A stretch of 64,000 bases of DNA. It comes from a virus. The stretch spans positions 1-64,000 of IMG/VR virus record IMGVR_UViG_3300025082_002887; one strand, written 5' to 3'. Under the pieces are notes generated by a model. The model did not search any database and was not told the origin of the DNA. It saw nothing but the letters and a program-made list of their open reading frames with translations. Shown here in pieces: positions 53,501-62,300 of the stretch; the stretch's first letter is position 1, and each line of letters starts with the position of its first letter. The translations under genes and the position numbers were made by a program.

Positions 53501-55529
53501 GGAAGACTTTGCTAAATACAAAAAAGAAAAAATGTTTATTTGGGAGAAAAGCGTGGACGAGAGGTTTCTTTGCCTTCCCTTGGAAAGTGTAGAGCATGAC
53601 TTAACTTACATTGAAAACGAAATATGGAATGGCTGGGGCCCCGTTTATACAGCTTTAAATGATATTAATACATGGACGTCTCCGCTCTTCGGCACACAAA
53701 GTACTCTGGGCATAGTCACCACTCCCGGCGATTCTGGCGCGCCGTCTTTGTGGTCTATCACAAGAGCCATGTCTGCTGGCCTATACCAAGACAAAGATAA
53801 AGTTTTAGGATTGTTAAAAAAAGAATTAATGCAAAAAATGTTAGCTCCCGGGCCCGAACAAGAGCCTAATAAATTTTTGAATGAAATTCTGCCGGTTAAA
53901 GAATTAGTAGTAACAACTGCTTTGATGTTTCGATATTATATGGAAGGCGCCTACCCTTCTTTGAACCAATTATTTGATCCAACTAAAAAAACTCTTAATA
54001 GATATATAAAACAATTAGCAGCAACCATTGATGGAGACTATCAATACGTAGATGACCTTACCGAAGAATCCGACCCGAACGCAGATTTAGGCACATCCCC
54101 GACCGCAGAAGAGATAGTAAAGAAATTTTTCATGCTGGTGGTCCAGATGGCAGCTAATATGACAGATCCAACATGGAAAACGCCATGGTTTTTACCAGGC
54201 CCAATAACACCATGGGGAATTATCGCAAAATTATTAAATACTAAGTGGTCAGAGGACGAAACCGCTGGGGATTCAGACCTTCTTAAGCTTCTAGAAGAGT
54301 GCCCCGCCATACCGGTATCGTACGGCGAATCAGAGGAAGAGGCTGTAGAAGAAATATTATTACCGACTGCGCCAATGATTGACCCAGTAATACAAGAGCA
54401 GCTTAACAAATGGGCTCAAGATAAAGCAGACGGCTTTCCACCTCCAACATACGATGGGTTTGTCTTCTCGCCGTTCCCTTATTCGGAAGGCATACAGTTC
54501 CGCTATCGCGACGGCGTAGTTAAAAATAATAAAACGCTCCTTAAACTCCCCTTCTGGGAAAATAAGTGGCGCCACCCAATATACGTACCATATGTTTATT
54601 TGACAGACGAAGCGAAAAAGCGCCAATGGGAATTTTTTCAAGCGCGCCATTTTGGATTCCCAGCGCCCCCACCGTTTTATAATAAATTCAATGTTTTGAG
54701 TTGGGCCGTGGCCACGGACGACATTACAATCGATCAAAGCAACAACGCTACATACCCAAACCTCGCATCGACGACCCACCCGCGCTATAAAAAAAGCTGG
54801 GACGGGATCCTCCGCGGCGTTAAAAACGCTGATTTTGCAGAGATGGCCGCCGGAACGATTCAACCAGCCTCTTGGGCACAAGTTTGTTCTTGGTATAATC
54901 CATGCGTTTCCGACACCCCGCGGAGCGGGCTAGCATACACTGATGAATGCAGTTGGCCCAACGTACAACACCCTCCGCGAAGAAATTTCCCTGCATGGGG
55001 CGGCTCTGTGACCTCTCTCGGAGTCTCCAACCCCGAGCTTGTTCCATTTGTACATGGAAAGAACCTCACATGGAACCCAGCCCCCGGCGCCGTTGTGTGG
55101 GTGAGCCCCACGGATCCGGATAAGGTCATGTTCGCACCCCCGGCCCAGCCTTTAACAAACACCCAGACACACCCAGAGACAGGCGGAGTCGTGCCTTACA
55201 CTGAAACCGGCTATAATCAAGCCTGGTATTATTATTTGTATGGCTATGCCGGCGGTACATATGATACATTCGGACACAAAGGAGAAAACTATAAATACAC
55301 GGACAACTGGTGGCAATGGCCCAACTTGTTCGGGCCCCCAAATTGGTCGCCCACATGGAAAGGCCCCGACATTCATACACAGATATATGTTAGCTGGTAT
55401 CAAAGTCAGATAGTTGAGTATCAAATAGTGAAAGAAGGCGCTGTTGAACATCTTAAAGGATTAGCACAAGAAGTGATCGATACAGGGTACATCACTGCGG
55501 GCATGGCGGCTACTTGGAAAAACTTCTAA
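47559..55529 (+). CDS. Giant virion/baseplate protein, 2656 aa
   Basis: This is the largest gene in the window. I recognise no standard domain. The first about 1500 residues are largely helical, with Cys motifs such as CGPCDPGK near 1024-1031 and hydrophobic segments near 765. Residues about 1530-1600 lie in a locally GC-rich stretch (52170-52340). The last about 400 residues (from 54400) are very rich in Trp, Pro, Tyr and Gly (YIWV-type strands, NWSPTWKGPD) and GC-rich, as seen in tail-tip or receptor-contact regions. Its position, between a spike-like protein and gp25/gp6, makes it a baseplate or tail-fibre-network component. Role is inferred from position only. Confidence 0.6.
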   Translation: MPNNIPLTEEQKTQLYRSLYTLYQNLKDSPEKGTNNISFVAWTAPKGVPGSAGYIAGFYSPTQTEFVDTLTAQYKESSQTIQQFIVDTYKYYGYGPKIKIKEEGADTTAEKWHLQTKTFLSKDKKYYIVPVVYKKIVDNPAIKQFFTNPSDTLSKDSKLQIYGNKEEPGHGILGDAPASKIFRNSAKVWALEKLASDLAKSINQDHRKEAETMGFLPVDSKNVDNNNAEMAEAWYIDARPPEYQNLFLKIMFDKGWVDAIPPQLSPCVDLPSSRTVMIFIKSFQQDLNNLEQILWKFNDRIISSKVQMPFDAACTAGKVPKIPELINYLLRLNGKPEIDDKSNAALQFGFTEELELQYIAYSEEPECLCDDTNINAYILQKGIEDLKKTPPFDSPTNNGFLFYLPEIMRKYVPYLNGPKSKFLFSAQESWIRFANSFVYPKPEIVHDTSESAADHFAKQMAAIEKVTKSGFNVLKDAAYLQDPTMIMNSDIRNLIQGATSSQVVFAGDDVMMKAIKSDILNLTSLYGRLLHKVPITELVKLAVAAIVKCTSDSALKKKLCRTLIKTMPRIEIETKIYPCLRDGGHEGAIASLQSAIGGRESKVYEQARARHPEKFPASEGMKTEAEMAAVNDFYCNDPALQNALGRSPDDMSEELLAWLEGEYASAVCDCILTVYGPVQKIIQFVEEAKDEVSDVVDILGKNKAQSAEGQSTFSFDRYIAPCKKTEDRIQSFGDELQKGLEKMVLDIMLAAVLVVLNQVKSSIMGGLLRDVCNAAKSPWKLLDITDEIMNSPLHVDTTFLDLKKKIGNIGKLAGLSADINDLIDGINALSSEFSPSEMKRLFFTECGDNSFDAGFQSVADSMAKNHNVTIEGQNPEVATNNIFNDHTPTGAALTAQESMTLTNLEDPEAAPLNIPPACPAAPVNSPGPYHDLLSGIGGLMSPDVFDEAIDAWERAKSEFVDLCDPDTPNVLGDNVSEGDIRKLAEYDQNKMLDEITTMLPLLDPSKLEDMMPPLFCGPCDPGKVGQEPLMPSQTHPSQLFLLDRMNKNLFKMVNKMFNNNISAYKPIIMDVREDAKQYPEIYKELAEKHMPTKKELKKMTDVEKSEAFSDAHKLIQTEMMSRFAAEDGDGTSQKDKFVAKALLDALESAAAQSEVNPNQNIIINPESRVFSYDIPDSANQILMIINFSNSASTYGSITTESRQIKIAVQNKFSKTIEYEWPNPKSTELHQIKDFNELDLTMEFFRHLGEKIPAMNSLLGLEVVTQTITGGKQASVLTQHYPLIVNLIFETVFTQAAQHDLFRSNIFYQVPLTDEEVKKRCKEGPGKKPLLDTAKLADDVSKAREALECVIGMFETPDATQVAQMFGLYKLIIKVCIIEEFLKNIFIFGFVRIADILESDIYMPILLKNIVGVIQSSVNGDNYDNLLDYSAKIINGREILGEEFKSVGPADEWATGPFGPMKKMKTPEECLMIIIRETAREVNDILDDRIQGLLDPGWTKKFFAYDSVDDPETQSVLESRLLEYAILSPDYWSPNVYPRPHHGLSPTLGKLDAMNPILETEPDRGLTVYSDANGATIFKGGWPTAPTNVTQFETDRAFNAVSYWPTIGNQPWGGGLFLQPYMKITSKLSGPSGPGSFWTKFKKAYELKKEFETNPTSAAFAAQYTKSSDPNNVGENAVALLISKMDDNSLTQDARALLFNSFFKTFFDPTYLPDAKAKMPFTRLVSSQVTSAETADTSYEPYYYWDDNLDNAIQGAQERYHWLNRGIISTDFALDVAQRAEQKAQNLALAEEIALQAAYANMISGIVLAPGESLSSRKKEIHSYIYSNRKHFYPPHINPSNSFGNLNAVPAKAFPEGMMLSTINLLGLAKDMSPITNLKPSTTTSAFFDSVRNFLGTNGAGSLQTTDQYPIDKDGAGGFESPVHDYTEAVAFWSRVRDIIFDSPYDLWFDFTLGMRLNLVFPIDSEEAQQGIFEAAQFQMDKEDFAKYKKEKMFIWEKSVDERFLCLPLESVEHDLTYIENEIWNGWGPVYTALNDINTWTSPLFGTQSTLGIVTTPGDSGAPSLWSITRAMSAGLYQDKDKVLGLLKKELMQKMLAPGPEQEPNKFLNEILPVKELVVTTALMFRYYMEGAYPSLNQLFDPTKKTLNRYIKQLAATIDGDYQYVDDLTEESDPNADLGTSPTAEEIVKKFFMLVVQMAANMTDPTWKTPWFLPGPITPWGIIAKLLNTKWSEDETAGDSDLLKLLEECPAIPVSYGESEEEAVEEILLPTAPMIDPVIQEQLNKWAQDKADGFPPPTYDGFVFSPFPYSEGIQFRYRDGVVKNNKTLLKLPFWENKWRHPIYVPYVYLTDEAKKRQWEFFQARHFGFPAPPPFYNKFNVLSWAVATDDITIDQSNNATYPNLASTTHPRYKKSWDGILRGVKNADFAEMAAGTIQPASWAQVCSWYNPCVSDTPRSGLAYTDECSWPNVQHPPRRNFPAWGGSVTSLGVSNPELVPFVHGKNLTWNPAPGAVVWVSPTDPDKVMFAPPAQPLTNTQTHPETGGVVPYTETGYNQAWYYYLYGYAGGTYDTFGHKGENYKYTDNWWQWPNLFGPPNWSPTWKGPDIHTQIYVSWYQSQIVEYQIVKEGAVEHLKGLAQEVIDTGYITAGMAATWKNF

Positions 55530-55597
55530 GCAGAATAAAAAGAAGAAGAGAAATAATTGATGTAATTGCTATTTATTATAAAAAGGGGTAAAAAAAA

Positions 55598-56008
55598 ATG
55601 GCAGTTGGATTTTCTCCAAAATTACCTTTGCAACCTGATTCTGTAGACGGGTTTTACAAATTAAATAAAACTTTAGGAGAAGTTGTTAAGCAAAATTTAA
55701 AAATGATTATATTGACAACGCCTGGCGAACGCATGATGCACCCAGAGTTTGGCGTCGGTGCCAGAAATTTTTTATTTGAGACAACAGACTCAACCTTCCA
55801 GGGTCTTACTGCTAAAATAAATGAACAAGTACGAAAATATTTACCCTTTATTGATATTGTAGATATTGGTTTAACAGACGAGAATCTAGAAAAAACAGAT
55901 AATTTTAATTATAAATCAACACACTATATGAGATTACAGCTAGTATATTATATTCCAAATTTAAACTTAAGTGATACTTTAAGAATCGTTGTTTCTACGA
56001 GCCCTTAA
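55598..56008 (+). CDS. gp25: Baseplate wedge protein, gp25-like
   Basis: AAGGGG precedes the ATG; 136 residues. LGEVVKQNLKMIILTTPGER and MMHPEFGVGARNFLFE are the GPW/gp25 family core, including the Gly-x-G and Phe-rich segment. In T4, gp25 joins the baseplate wedge to the sheath initiator; the same family starts sheaths in type VI secretion and other contractile systems. It directly precedes a gp6-like gene, the usual order. Confidence 0.88.
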   Translation: MAVGFSPKLPLQPDSVDGFYKLNKTLGEVVKQNLKMIILTTPGERMMHPEFGVGARNFLFETTDSTFQGLTAKINEQVRKYLPFIDIVDIGLTDENLEKTDNFNYKSTHYMRLQLVYYIPNLNLSDTLRIVVSTSP

Positions 56009-56028
56009 ATAACAAGGAAAGATAAAAG

Positions 56029-57816
56029 ATGCCAAAAATAAAACCTTCTATAAATTATACAAGCCGTGATTTTGAATCAATTAGAACGGACTTAGAAACT
56101 TATGTAAAAAGATATTATCCTGATAATTTTAAAGATTTTACCGAGGCGTCTTTCGGCGCCCTGATGCTAGATACAGTTTCATATGTTGGAGACATGCTAT
56201 CTTTTTATGTAGATTACCAAGCGAACGAATCATATTTAGCGACCGCTAATGAATTTCAAAATATATTAAAATTAGGTTCAGAACTTGGATATAAATATAA
56301 ACCTTTCCCATCATCTTTTGGAGTGTGCAATTTTTATATAACAGTCCCCGCCGAAACGAATTCGCCCGCACCAGATGATAGTTACAAACCAATTTTGAAA
56401 AAAGGCTCAACCTTTTATTCTAGTGCAAATGTTATTTATACCTTACTGGAAGATGTAAATTTTGCAAAGAGCGCTAATCCAATCGTAGTCGCGAGCCAAT
56501 CAGAAACAGGGGCCCCCACTACATATGCCGTACGTTCGGCCGGCCAAGTAGTTTCTGGCGAACTAGCAGTCCAAGAGCAACCAATTGGTGAATTTCAAAG
56601 ATTTTTGAGAATTGCAGTAAAAGGACAAAATATTAGCGAGATAGTTCAAGTTTTTGACGACAATGGAAATCAATATTATGAAGTTGACTATCTTACACAA
56701 AATGTAATATATGTCCCCGTTTTGAACAAAGGCGACGACTCAAGCACGGTGCCTTATATAATAAAACCAGTAGCAGTATCGCGTCGATTTATGGTTGACA
56801 GTACTCCAAATGGCGTCTACCTACAGTTTGGGTATGGAAGCGAAGAGGCGCCAGTTTCGCTTAAAGACCCTTCTGAGGTAATTTTGCAGCTTCATGGCAA
56901 AGATTATACCTCTGATACTTCGTTTGATCCATCCATTTTGAATGAGACAGACAAACTAGGCGTCGTCCCGGCGGATACTATTTTAACAATAATCTATAGG
57001 ATCAACACTAATGAAAATACTAATTCAGCAGCCAACACGATAAGAAGGGTCGGAACCGCCGATTTCCAATTCACCGCGCCAGAAACTTTAGATAGCAACA
57101 AAAGAAGCTCCGTAATTAATAGTTTAGCAGTTTTAAATGAAGAACCAGTAATTGGCGATATAAGCGTAGTGACTGGCGAAGAGATTAAACAACGAGCAGT
57201 TGGAAATTTCGCAGCACAATATAGGGCCGTAACAAAACAAGATTATATTAGTATGGCTTACAACATGCCTTCTAAATACGGAAAATTTAAAAGATGCGCT
57301 ATAGAGCTAGATTCTGATTCTTATAACCAACGAAATCTTAATTTGTATGTTATTTCTGAAGATACAGACGGCACTTTAATAACGAGCAATGGTGCTCTTA
57401 AAGGTAATTTGAAGACCTGGGTCAACCAATATAAAATGATTAACGATACTGTTGATATATTAGATGCCAAAATCGCCAACATAGGCATTGAATTTAAGGC
57501 GCTTGCATTCTCTGGCGTAAATAAATATGACCTTTTGAACGAAGCAGCAACGGTCTTACGAAGCGCTTTTGATAAAGCGTTTTATATTGGTGAACCTCTT
57601 TTGATAACGGATGTATACCAGACTTTAAAATCAGTACCTGATTTAATGGATGTTATCGATGTCGATATTGTGATAAAAACAGGAGCCACATATGCAGATT
57701 CACCGATAAGTATCGAAAATGTAATATCTGCAGATGGAAGATATGTCGTGCCTCCATCGGATACAATTTTTGAGATTAAGTTTCCAAAATCAGACATATT
57801 AGGAACAATATTATAA
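56029..57816 (+). CDS. gp6: Baseplate wedge protein, gp6-like (J family)
   Basis: The protein has 595 residues. INYTSRDFESIRTDLETYVK at the N-terminus, FKDFTEASFGALMLDTVSYV and ESYLATANEFQNILKLGSEL are family hallmarks of T4 gp6. The C-terminal half holds alternating beta domains and DVYQTLKSVPDLMDVIDVDI near the end. gp6 dimers form the inner ring of the wedge and trigger sheath contraction. It follows gp25 by 20 bases and its stop overlaps the next start. Confidence 0.88.
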   Translation: MPKIKPSINYTSRDFESIRTDLETYVKRYYPDNFKDFTEASFGALMLDTVSYVGDMLSFYVDYQANESYLATANEFQNILKLGSELGYKYKPFPSSFGVCNFYITVPAETNSPAPDDSYKPILKKGSTFYSSANVIYTLLEDVNFAKSANPIVVASQSETGAPTTYAVRSAGQVVSGELAVQEQPIGEFQRFLRIAVKGQNISEIVQVFDDNGNQYYEVDYLTQNVIYVPVLNKGDDSSTVPYIIKPVAVSRRFMVDSTPNGVYLQFGYGSEEAPVSLKDPSEVILQLHGKDYTSDTSFDPSILNETDKLGVVPADTILTIIYRINTNENTNSAANTIRRVGTADFQFTAPETLDSNKRSSVINSLAVLNEEPVIGDISVVTGEEIKQRAVGNFAAQYRAVTKQDYISMAYNMPSKYGKFKRCAIELDSDSYNQRNLNLYVISEDTDGTLITSNGALKGNLKTWVNQYKMINDTVDILDAKIANIGIEFKALAFSGVNKYDLLNEAATVLRSAFDKAFYIGEPLLITDVYQTLKSVPDLMDVIDVDIVIKTGATYADSPISIENVISADGRYVVPPSDTIFEIKFPKSDILGTIL

Positions 57817-59345
57817 TGGCTATTAAAAGATATAAAGCAGATGCAGACACAACAATAACAAACGCTTTTAAAGCAAACTTAACAACTCGCGGCGTGAGCG
57901 GCAATATGGGGCAATCAGATATACTTGAAGTGTTTTCAATTTATGCCCAAGAATCTTCTGCATCATCGGAATTGGAAAGAATTTTAATTAAATTTCCTGC
58001 TACCGGCACTGCGGCTGGGTACATTTCTTATGATAGAACACAAGGAAATATACCAGCCTCCGGGAGTGTTTCATTCTATTTAAGAATGTTTAACGCAGAG
58101 CACTCACAAACCACCCCTAAAAATTTTAATTTAATTGTTTCTGCGATTTCTCGTTCCTGGGCGGAGGGGCTCGGGTTGGATATGGAAGAATATACTGATG
58201 AAGGCGCCGCCAATTGGATGTCAGGAAATATTTCAGCTAGTGTCGATGACGATGGATCTTGGACGACGCCAGGTGGTGATTATTTAACAGACGTTTCTTC
58301 TTCTTTTACTGCATCTTTTGACACAGGATTCGAAGATGTAGAATTAGATATTACTCCATTGGTTGAACAGTGGATTAATAGTGCAGGTAATGAAGCAGTC
58401 TTAGGTTCTAAATCAAATTATGGCGTCGGAGTCAGACTGTCACCGACAGAAGATAGCGCGACTGATTCTTATTACACTAAAAAATTCTTTGCAAGAGGAT
58501 CACAATTTTTCTTTAAGCGCCCCTATATCGAAGCGCGTTGGGATTCTTCCACCAAGGATAATCGAGGAAGTTTTTATTATAGTAGCTCATTAGCGCCAGC
58601 GGCCGATAATTTGAATACAATTTATCTCTATAATTATGTGCGTGGGCAATTAAAAAACATTCCAAGCATTGGATCCGGCTCCATTTATGTTAGTGTTTAT
58701 TCTGGCTCCTCTGACAATTCTACACCGTCTGGTTCGAAATTACAATTAAGCGTCGGAGGAGACGTCGCCTCAACGAACCTTTTTAACATTACCGGAGGGA
58801 ATGTATCTACGGGCCTTTATTCAGCATCGTTTGCTTTTACGGGTTCGACCTCTTTGTCAGGCGTATTTGATGTTTGGCATAGCGGCAGTACAGAATATTT
58901 TACAGGAACAATTACTCCAGCAAGCTTAACGCAAAACTGGCCCGGGCAGTCTCACAACCCAAATCAACAGTATGTATCTAAAATTACAAATTTAAAATCT
59001 TTTTATTCGAGTCAAAATACAACTGCCAGATTACGTTTATATACTAGAAAGAAAGATTGGAATCCAAATATTTATAGTGTGGCTTCTTCAGAAGCTCCTA
59101 TTGACTTGGTAGAAGATGCCTATTATCGAGTATATCGCGTAAATGATAATTTGAGCGCGATATCTTATGGAACTGGAAGCGACAACAGCACGCGGTTATC
59201 ATACGATAATAATGGAAGCTACTTTGATATAAATATGTCTCTTTTAGAGCCAGACTATACGTATGCAGTCAAATTTGTTTACTATCTTAATAATCAATAT
59301 GTAGAACAGCCAGAAGAATTTAAGTTTAGAGTAGAGAAGGTATGA
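57816..59345 (+). CDS. Virion structural protein (baseplate-associated, DNRLRE-like)
   Basis: The protein has 509 residues. The first 230 have a beta-sandwich pattern: DADTTITNAFKANLTTRG, SDILEVFSIYAQESSASSEL and ERILIKFPA, resembling DNRLRE-type domains seen in structural proteins of marine phages. Ser/Thr/Gly-rich middle strands and a C-terminal fibronectin-like end follow. It probably decorates the wedge in the place of T4 gp7/gp8, but sequence similarity to those is not evident. Start overlaps the gp6-like stop, and its own stop overlaps the next start. Confidence 0.6.
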   Translation: MAIKRYKADADTTITNAFKANLTTRGVSGNMGQSDILEVFSIYAQESSASSELERILIKFPATGTAAGYISYDRTQGNIPASGSVSFYLRMFNAEHSQTTPKNFNLIVSAISRSWAEGLGLDMEEYTDEGAANWMSGNISASVDDDGSWTTPGGDYLTDVSSSFTASFDTGFEDVELDITPLVEQWINSAGNEAVLGSKSNYGVGVRLSPTEDSATDSYYTKKFFARGSQFFFKRPYIEARWDSSTKDNRGSFYYSSSLAPAADNLNTIYLYNYVRGQLKNIPSIGSGSIYVSVYSGSSDNSTPSGSKLQLSVGGDVASTNLFNITGGNVSTGLYSASFAFTGSTSLSGVFDVWHSGSTEYFTGTITPASLTQNWPGQSHNPNQQYVSKITNLKSFYSSQNTTARLRLYTRKKDWNPNIYSVASSEAPIDLVEDAYYRVYRVNDNLSAISYGTGSDNSTRLSYDNNGSYFDINMSLLEPDYTYAVKFVYYLNNQYVEQPEEFKFRVEKV

Positions 59346-62300
59346 GCAAAGATTATAAAGAACTTTTTGGCCAAAAAGATGTTATTCTAACAAATGCGGA
59401 CAGAGAAGTTTTAGGGTCAGAACTAGAATCTGTCGAGTACATGACAGAATATTTCAACAAGAAACAAAGATTTGTCCCTCCTGTCGACTTCACCAAGCCT
59501 AAAAATTTCGCCCGGTTTGGCTCAGCAGAAAAATACTATATTGATGCAATTGATAGAATTTATAAAACTTATCCGTATGATGGCTCACTAAAAGAACGAG
59601 TTCAGTGGGAGTTAAGTTCATCTTATTTTGACCTCCACGTTTTTGAAAACGGATACCCCCGTACAAATGGTTACGTACTTTTTTCTCCGGAAGGCTGGGG
59701 AACGAGAGTTGGCTCACAAGTCAATAACTTTGGTCTCTCGGATGCAGTTGAATATGTTCAAATTAAAGGCGGCCCCAATACTTCTCAGCGGAGTCAAGGC
59801 AAAGATATTCAGGACACAACAGGAGATTATAAAGATGGCTATGCTAATGTATGGGACCCCGTAAAAAATCGAACTTCTAACTTAGCTTTGGATCTTGACG
59901 AGGGCGTCACAGTTGAATTTTGGTTAAAAAAAGCAGCTGCGCTCGGCATCGGAGAATCAGTACTAGAAACAATATTTGATGCATGGAACGACGACGATTC
60001 CGCCGCCGCCTACGGTAGGCTCCAAATTCTCCACATTACGGCCGCCCCCAGCCTCATCGGAGTTTATTTCAGTTCGGGGTCTGTATACAATACTATGACA
60101 TCGCCTGCGTATTACTTGTCATTGGATGACCAGTGGCATCATTATGCAATTAGTTTGAAAAATGATGGTTCTAATTTAATCACTAAATTTTATAAAGATG
60201 GTGCATGCGTAAAGGAAGAAGCAGATACGACACTGAATGAAATTACTGGTTCTCTAATTGCGAATATTGGTGCTGCTCGACGCCCCTCGATAGTGCGCAT
60301 GGAAACCGCAACCTTATCACCCGCCCAAAAAATTGATGGGTACGGCAAACTTTCTGGTTCTATAGATGAATTTAGATTTTGGAAAACAGAAAGAACATCC
60401 CAACAGATCGGTCGCCAAATGATCGAACCGGTCGGTGGCGGCGCAAATACTGATGATGCGAATACTGATTTAGGTGTATATTATAAATTTAACGAAGGAA
60501 TCACTTCAGTTGCCTCAACTGATAATATTGTCTTAGATTATTCTGGTAGAATTAGTAATGGTAGCTTTGTAGGATATAGCACCTCTAGTAGAAACACCAA
60601 CTCAGCAATAGTTGAATCAGGAAAAGCATCAGAAGAGTTTAAAGATCCAATTCTTTATGATTTTCACCCAGATGTTATATCTTTTCGAGACACAAAAAAA
60701 TCTGAAGGACAAATTTATGATTATTCAAATAATTCATCCATTTATCATACACTTCCAACGTGGATATTAGAAGAAGACGAGCTTAAAGAATACTCTCCAT
60801 TAAGAAATTTAACTCAGATTATTGGCAGCTACTTTGATTCGTTAGCAAATCAAATTTGGACTCTTCCAAAATTAAAACATAAAAACTATTTAAGCTCAAG
60901 TTATAAAGCATATCCCTTTTCTGATAAGCTATTGGAATCAGTTGGGTTTTCATATTTTCCAGAATTATTTTCTGACGCGTCAGCCCTAGCTCAGTTCAGG
61001 AATAGAGACGATAACTTACTTTTTAAACAGAAATTATATGACGTAAAAAATCGCATATATCAAAATATCTACAATAATATTGTTTATATATATAAAACAA
61101 AGGGCACCGAAAAGTCTTTTAGAAACCTTATTCGTTGTTTTGGCTTCGATGATGAAATTTATAAAATAAATTTATATGGGAATAGAGTAACTTATCAATT
61201 AAAAGACAACTACTCATCCGTGGCAGAGTTTAAAAAGTATATTAATTTTGCGCTAACAGGCACACAAGAAGCAACCGTTTTTCCAGTTTCATCGAGCAGG
61301 AATCCAAACTCTACTTCATATATTTCTGGTACAGATAACAATGAATGTAGTTTTACATCATTCACAATGGAAACAGAAGTCGCCTTTCCTAGACGACACA
61401 GCCTCGCAGCTGCTAATACTGTAGTAGAATCCAGCAAAGGACCAAGCAAGTCTTTTAGAGCATATATACCTTTTAAAACCGCTTCTCTTTTTGGTACACA
61501 TCAAGTTAATGGCACAACAGAAAATGATTTAACATGGGCGTCAACTGATTATGCTAATTTTCAGGTGTCCGCTGTTAGAGATGAAGAATACTCGAAAAGA
61601 TGCCAATTCAAATTAACAGGCGTCGGCGCCTCTGTTATGCCAACCTTAACAAGCAGCTATTTCGATACAGTATTTGATGATACGCGCTGGACTTTTTCTG
61701 TAGCCTTAAGGCCGTCTTTGGAAGCAGATCTGCCATCCGGATCAATCCACTCTCCTTTTATAGTAGAATTTTATGGCGTAGAAAAAGTATTAGATATTAC
61801 TAACAACGAATTTTTCTTGACCTCTTCAATTGATTCAACTAGCGCTCAGCGGTTTATGAATAATCCAAAGAGTGTTTATATCGGCGCACACCTAGAGAAC
61901 TTTTCTGGAACACTGCAACAACGATCTGATGGAAATATTTCATCGACGCGAGTTTGGTTAACACATTTGCCAACCGGCACAATAAAACAGCACGCACAAG
62001 ACGTAAAGAACTACGGAACGTCAAGCCCATATAAAAGTGCGTATTTATATCAAACTTCAATGACCGGCACCCGCGTACCGGAAATTCATACGCTAGTATT
62101 AAATTGGACTTTTGACACAGTAACTGGATCTGATTCTGGCGGAGCATTTATTGGAGAAGATTTTTCTTCCGGCTCAGTTAGTTTACAAAACCGATATAAT
62201 TGGATTGGAAACATTGTAGGAAAACAATATTTACCAAAAGGTTACAATTTCCCAACTAATTTTTCTAGCTCTATTAATAAAAAGTATGTTTATTCTGCAA

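Noticed and set aside
55530-55597. Late-promoter-like sequence upstream of gp25
   Set aside because: The stretch has TATTTATTATAAA but no exact TATAAATA in the right orientation, so support is weak.
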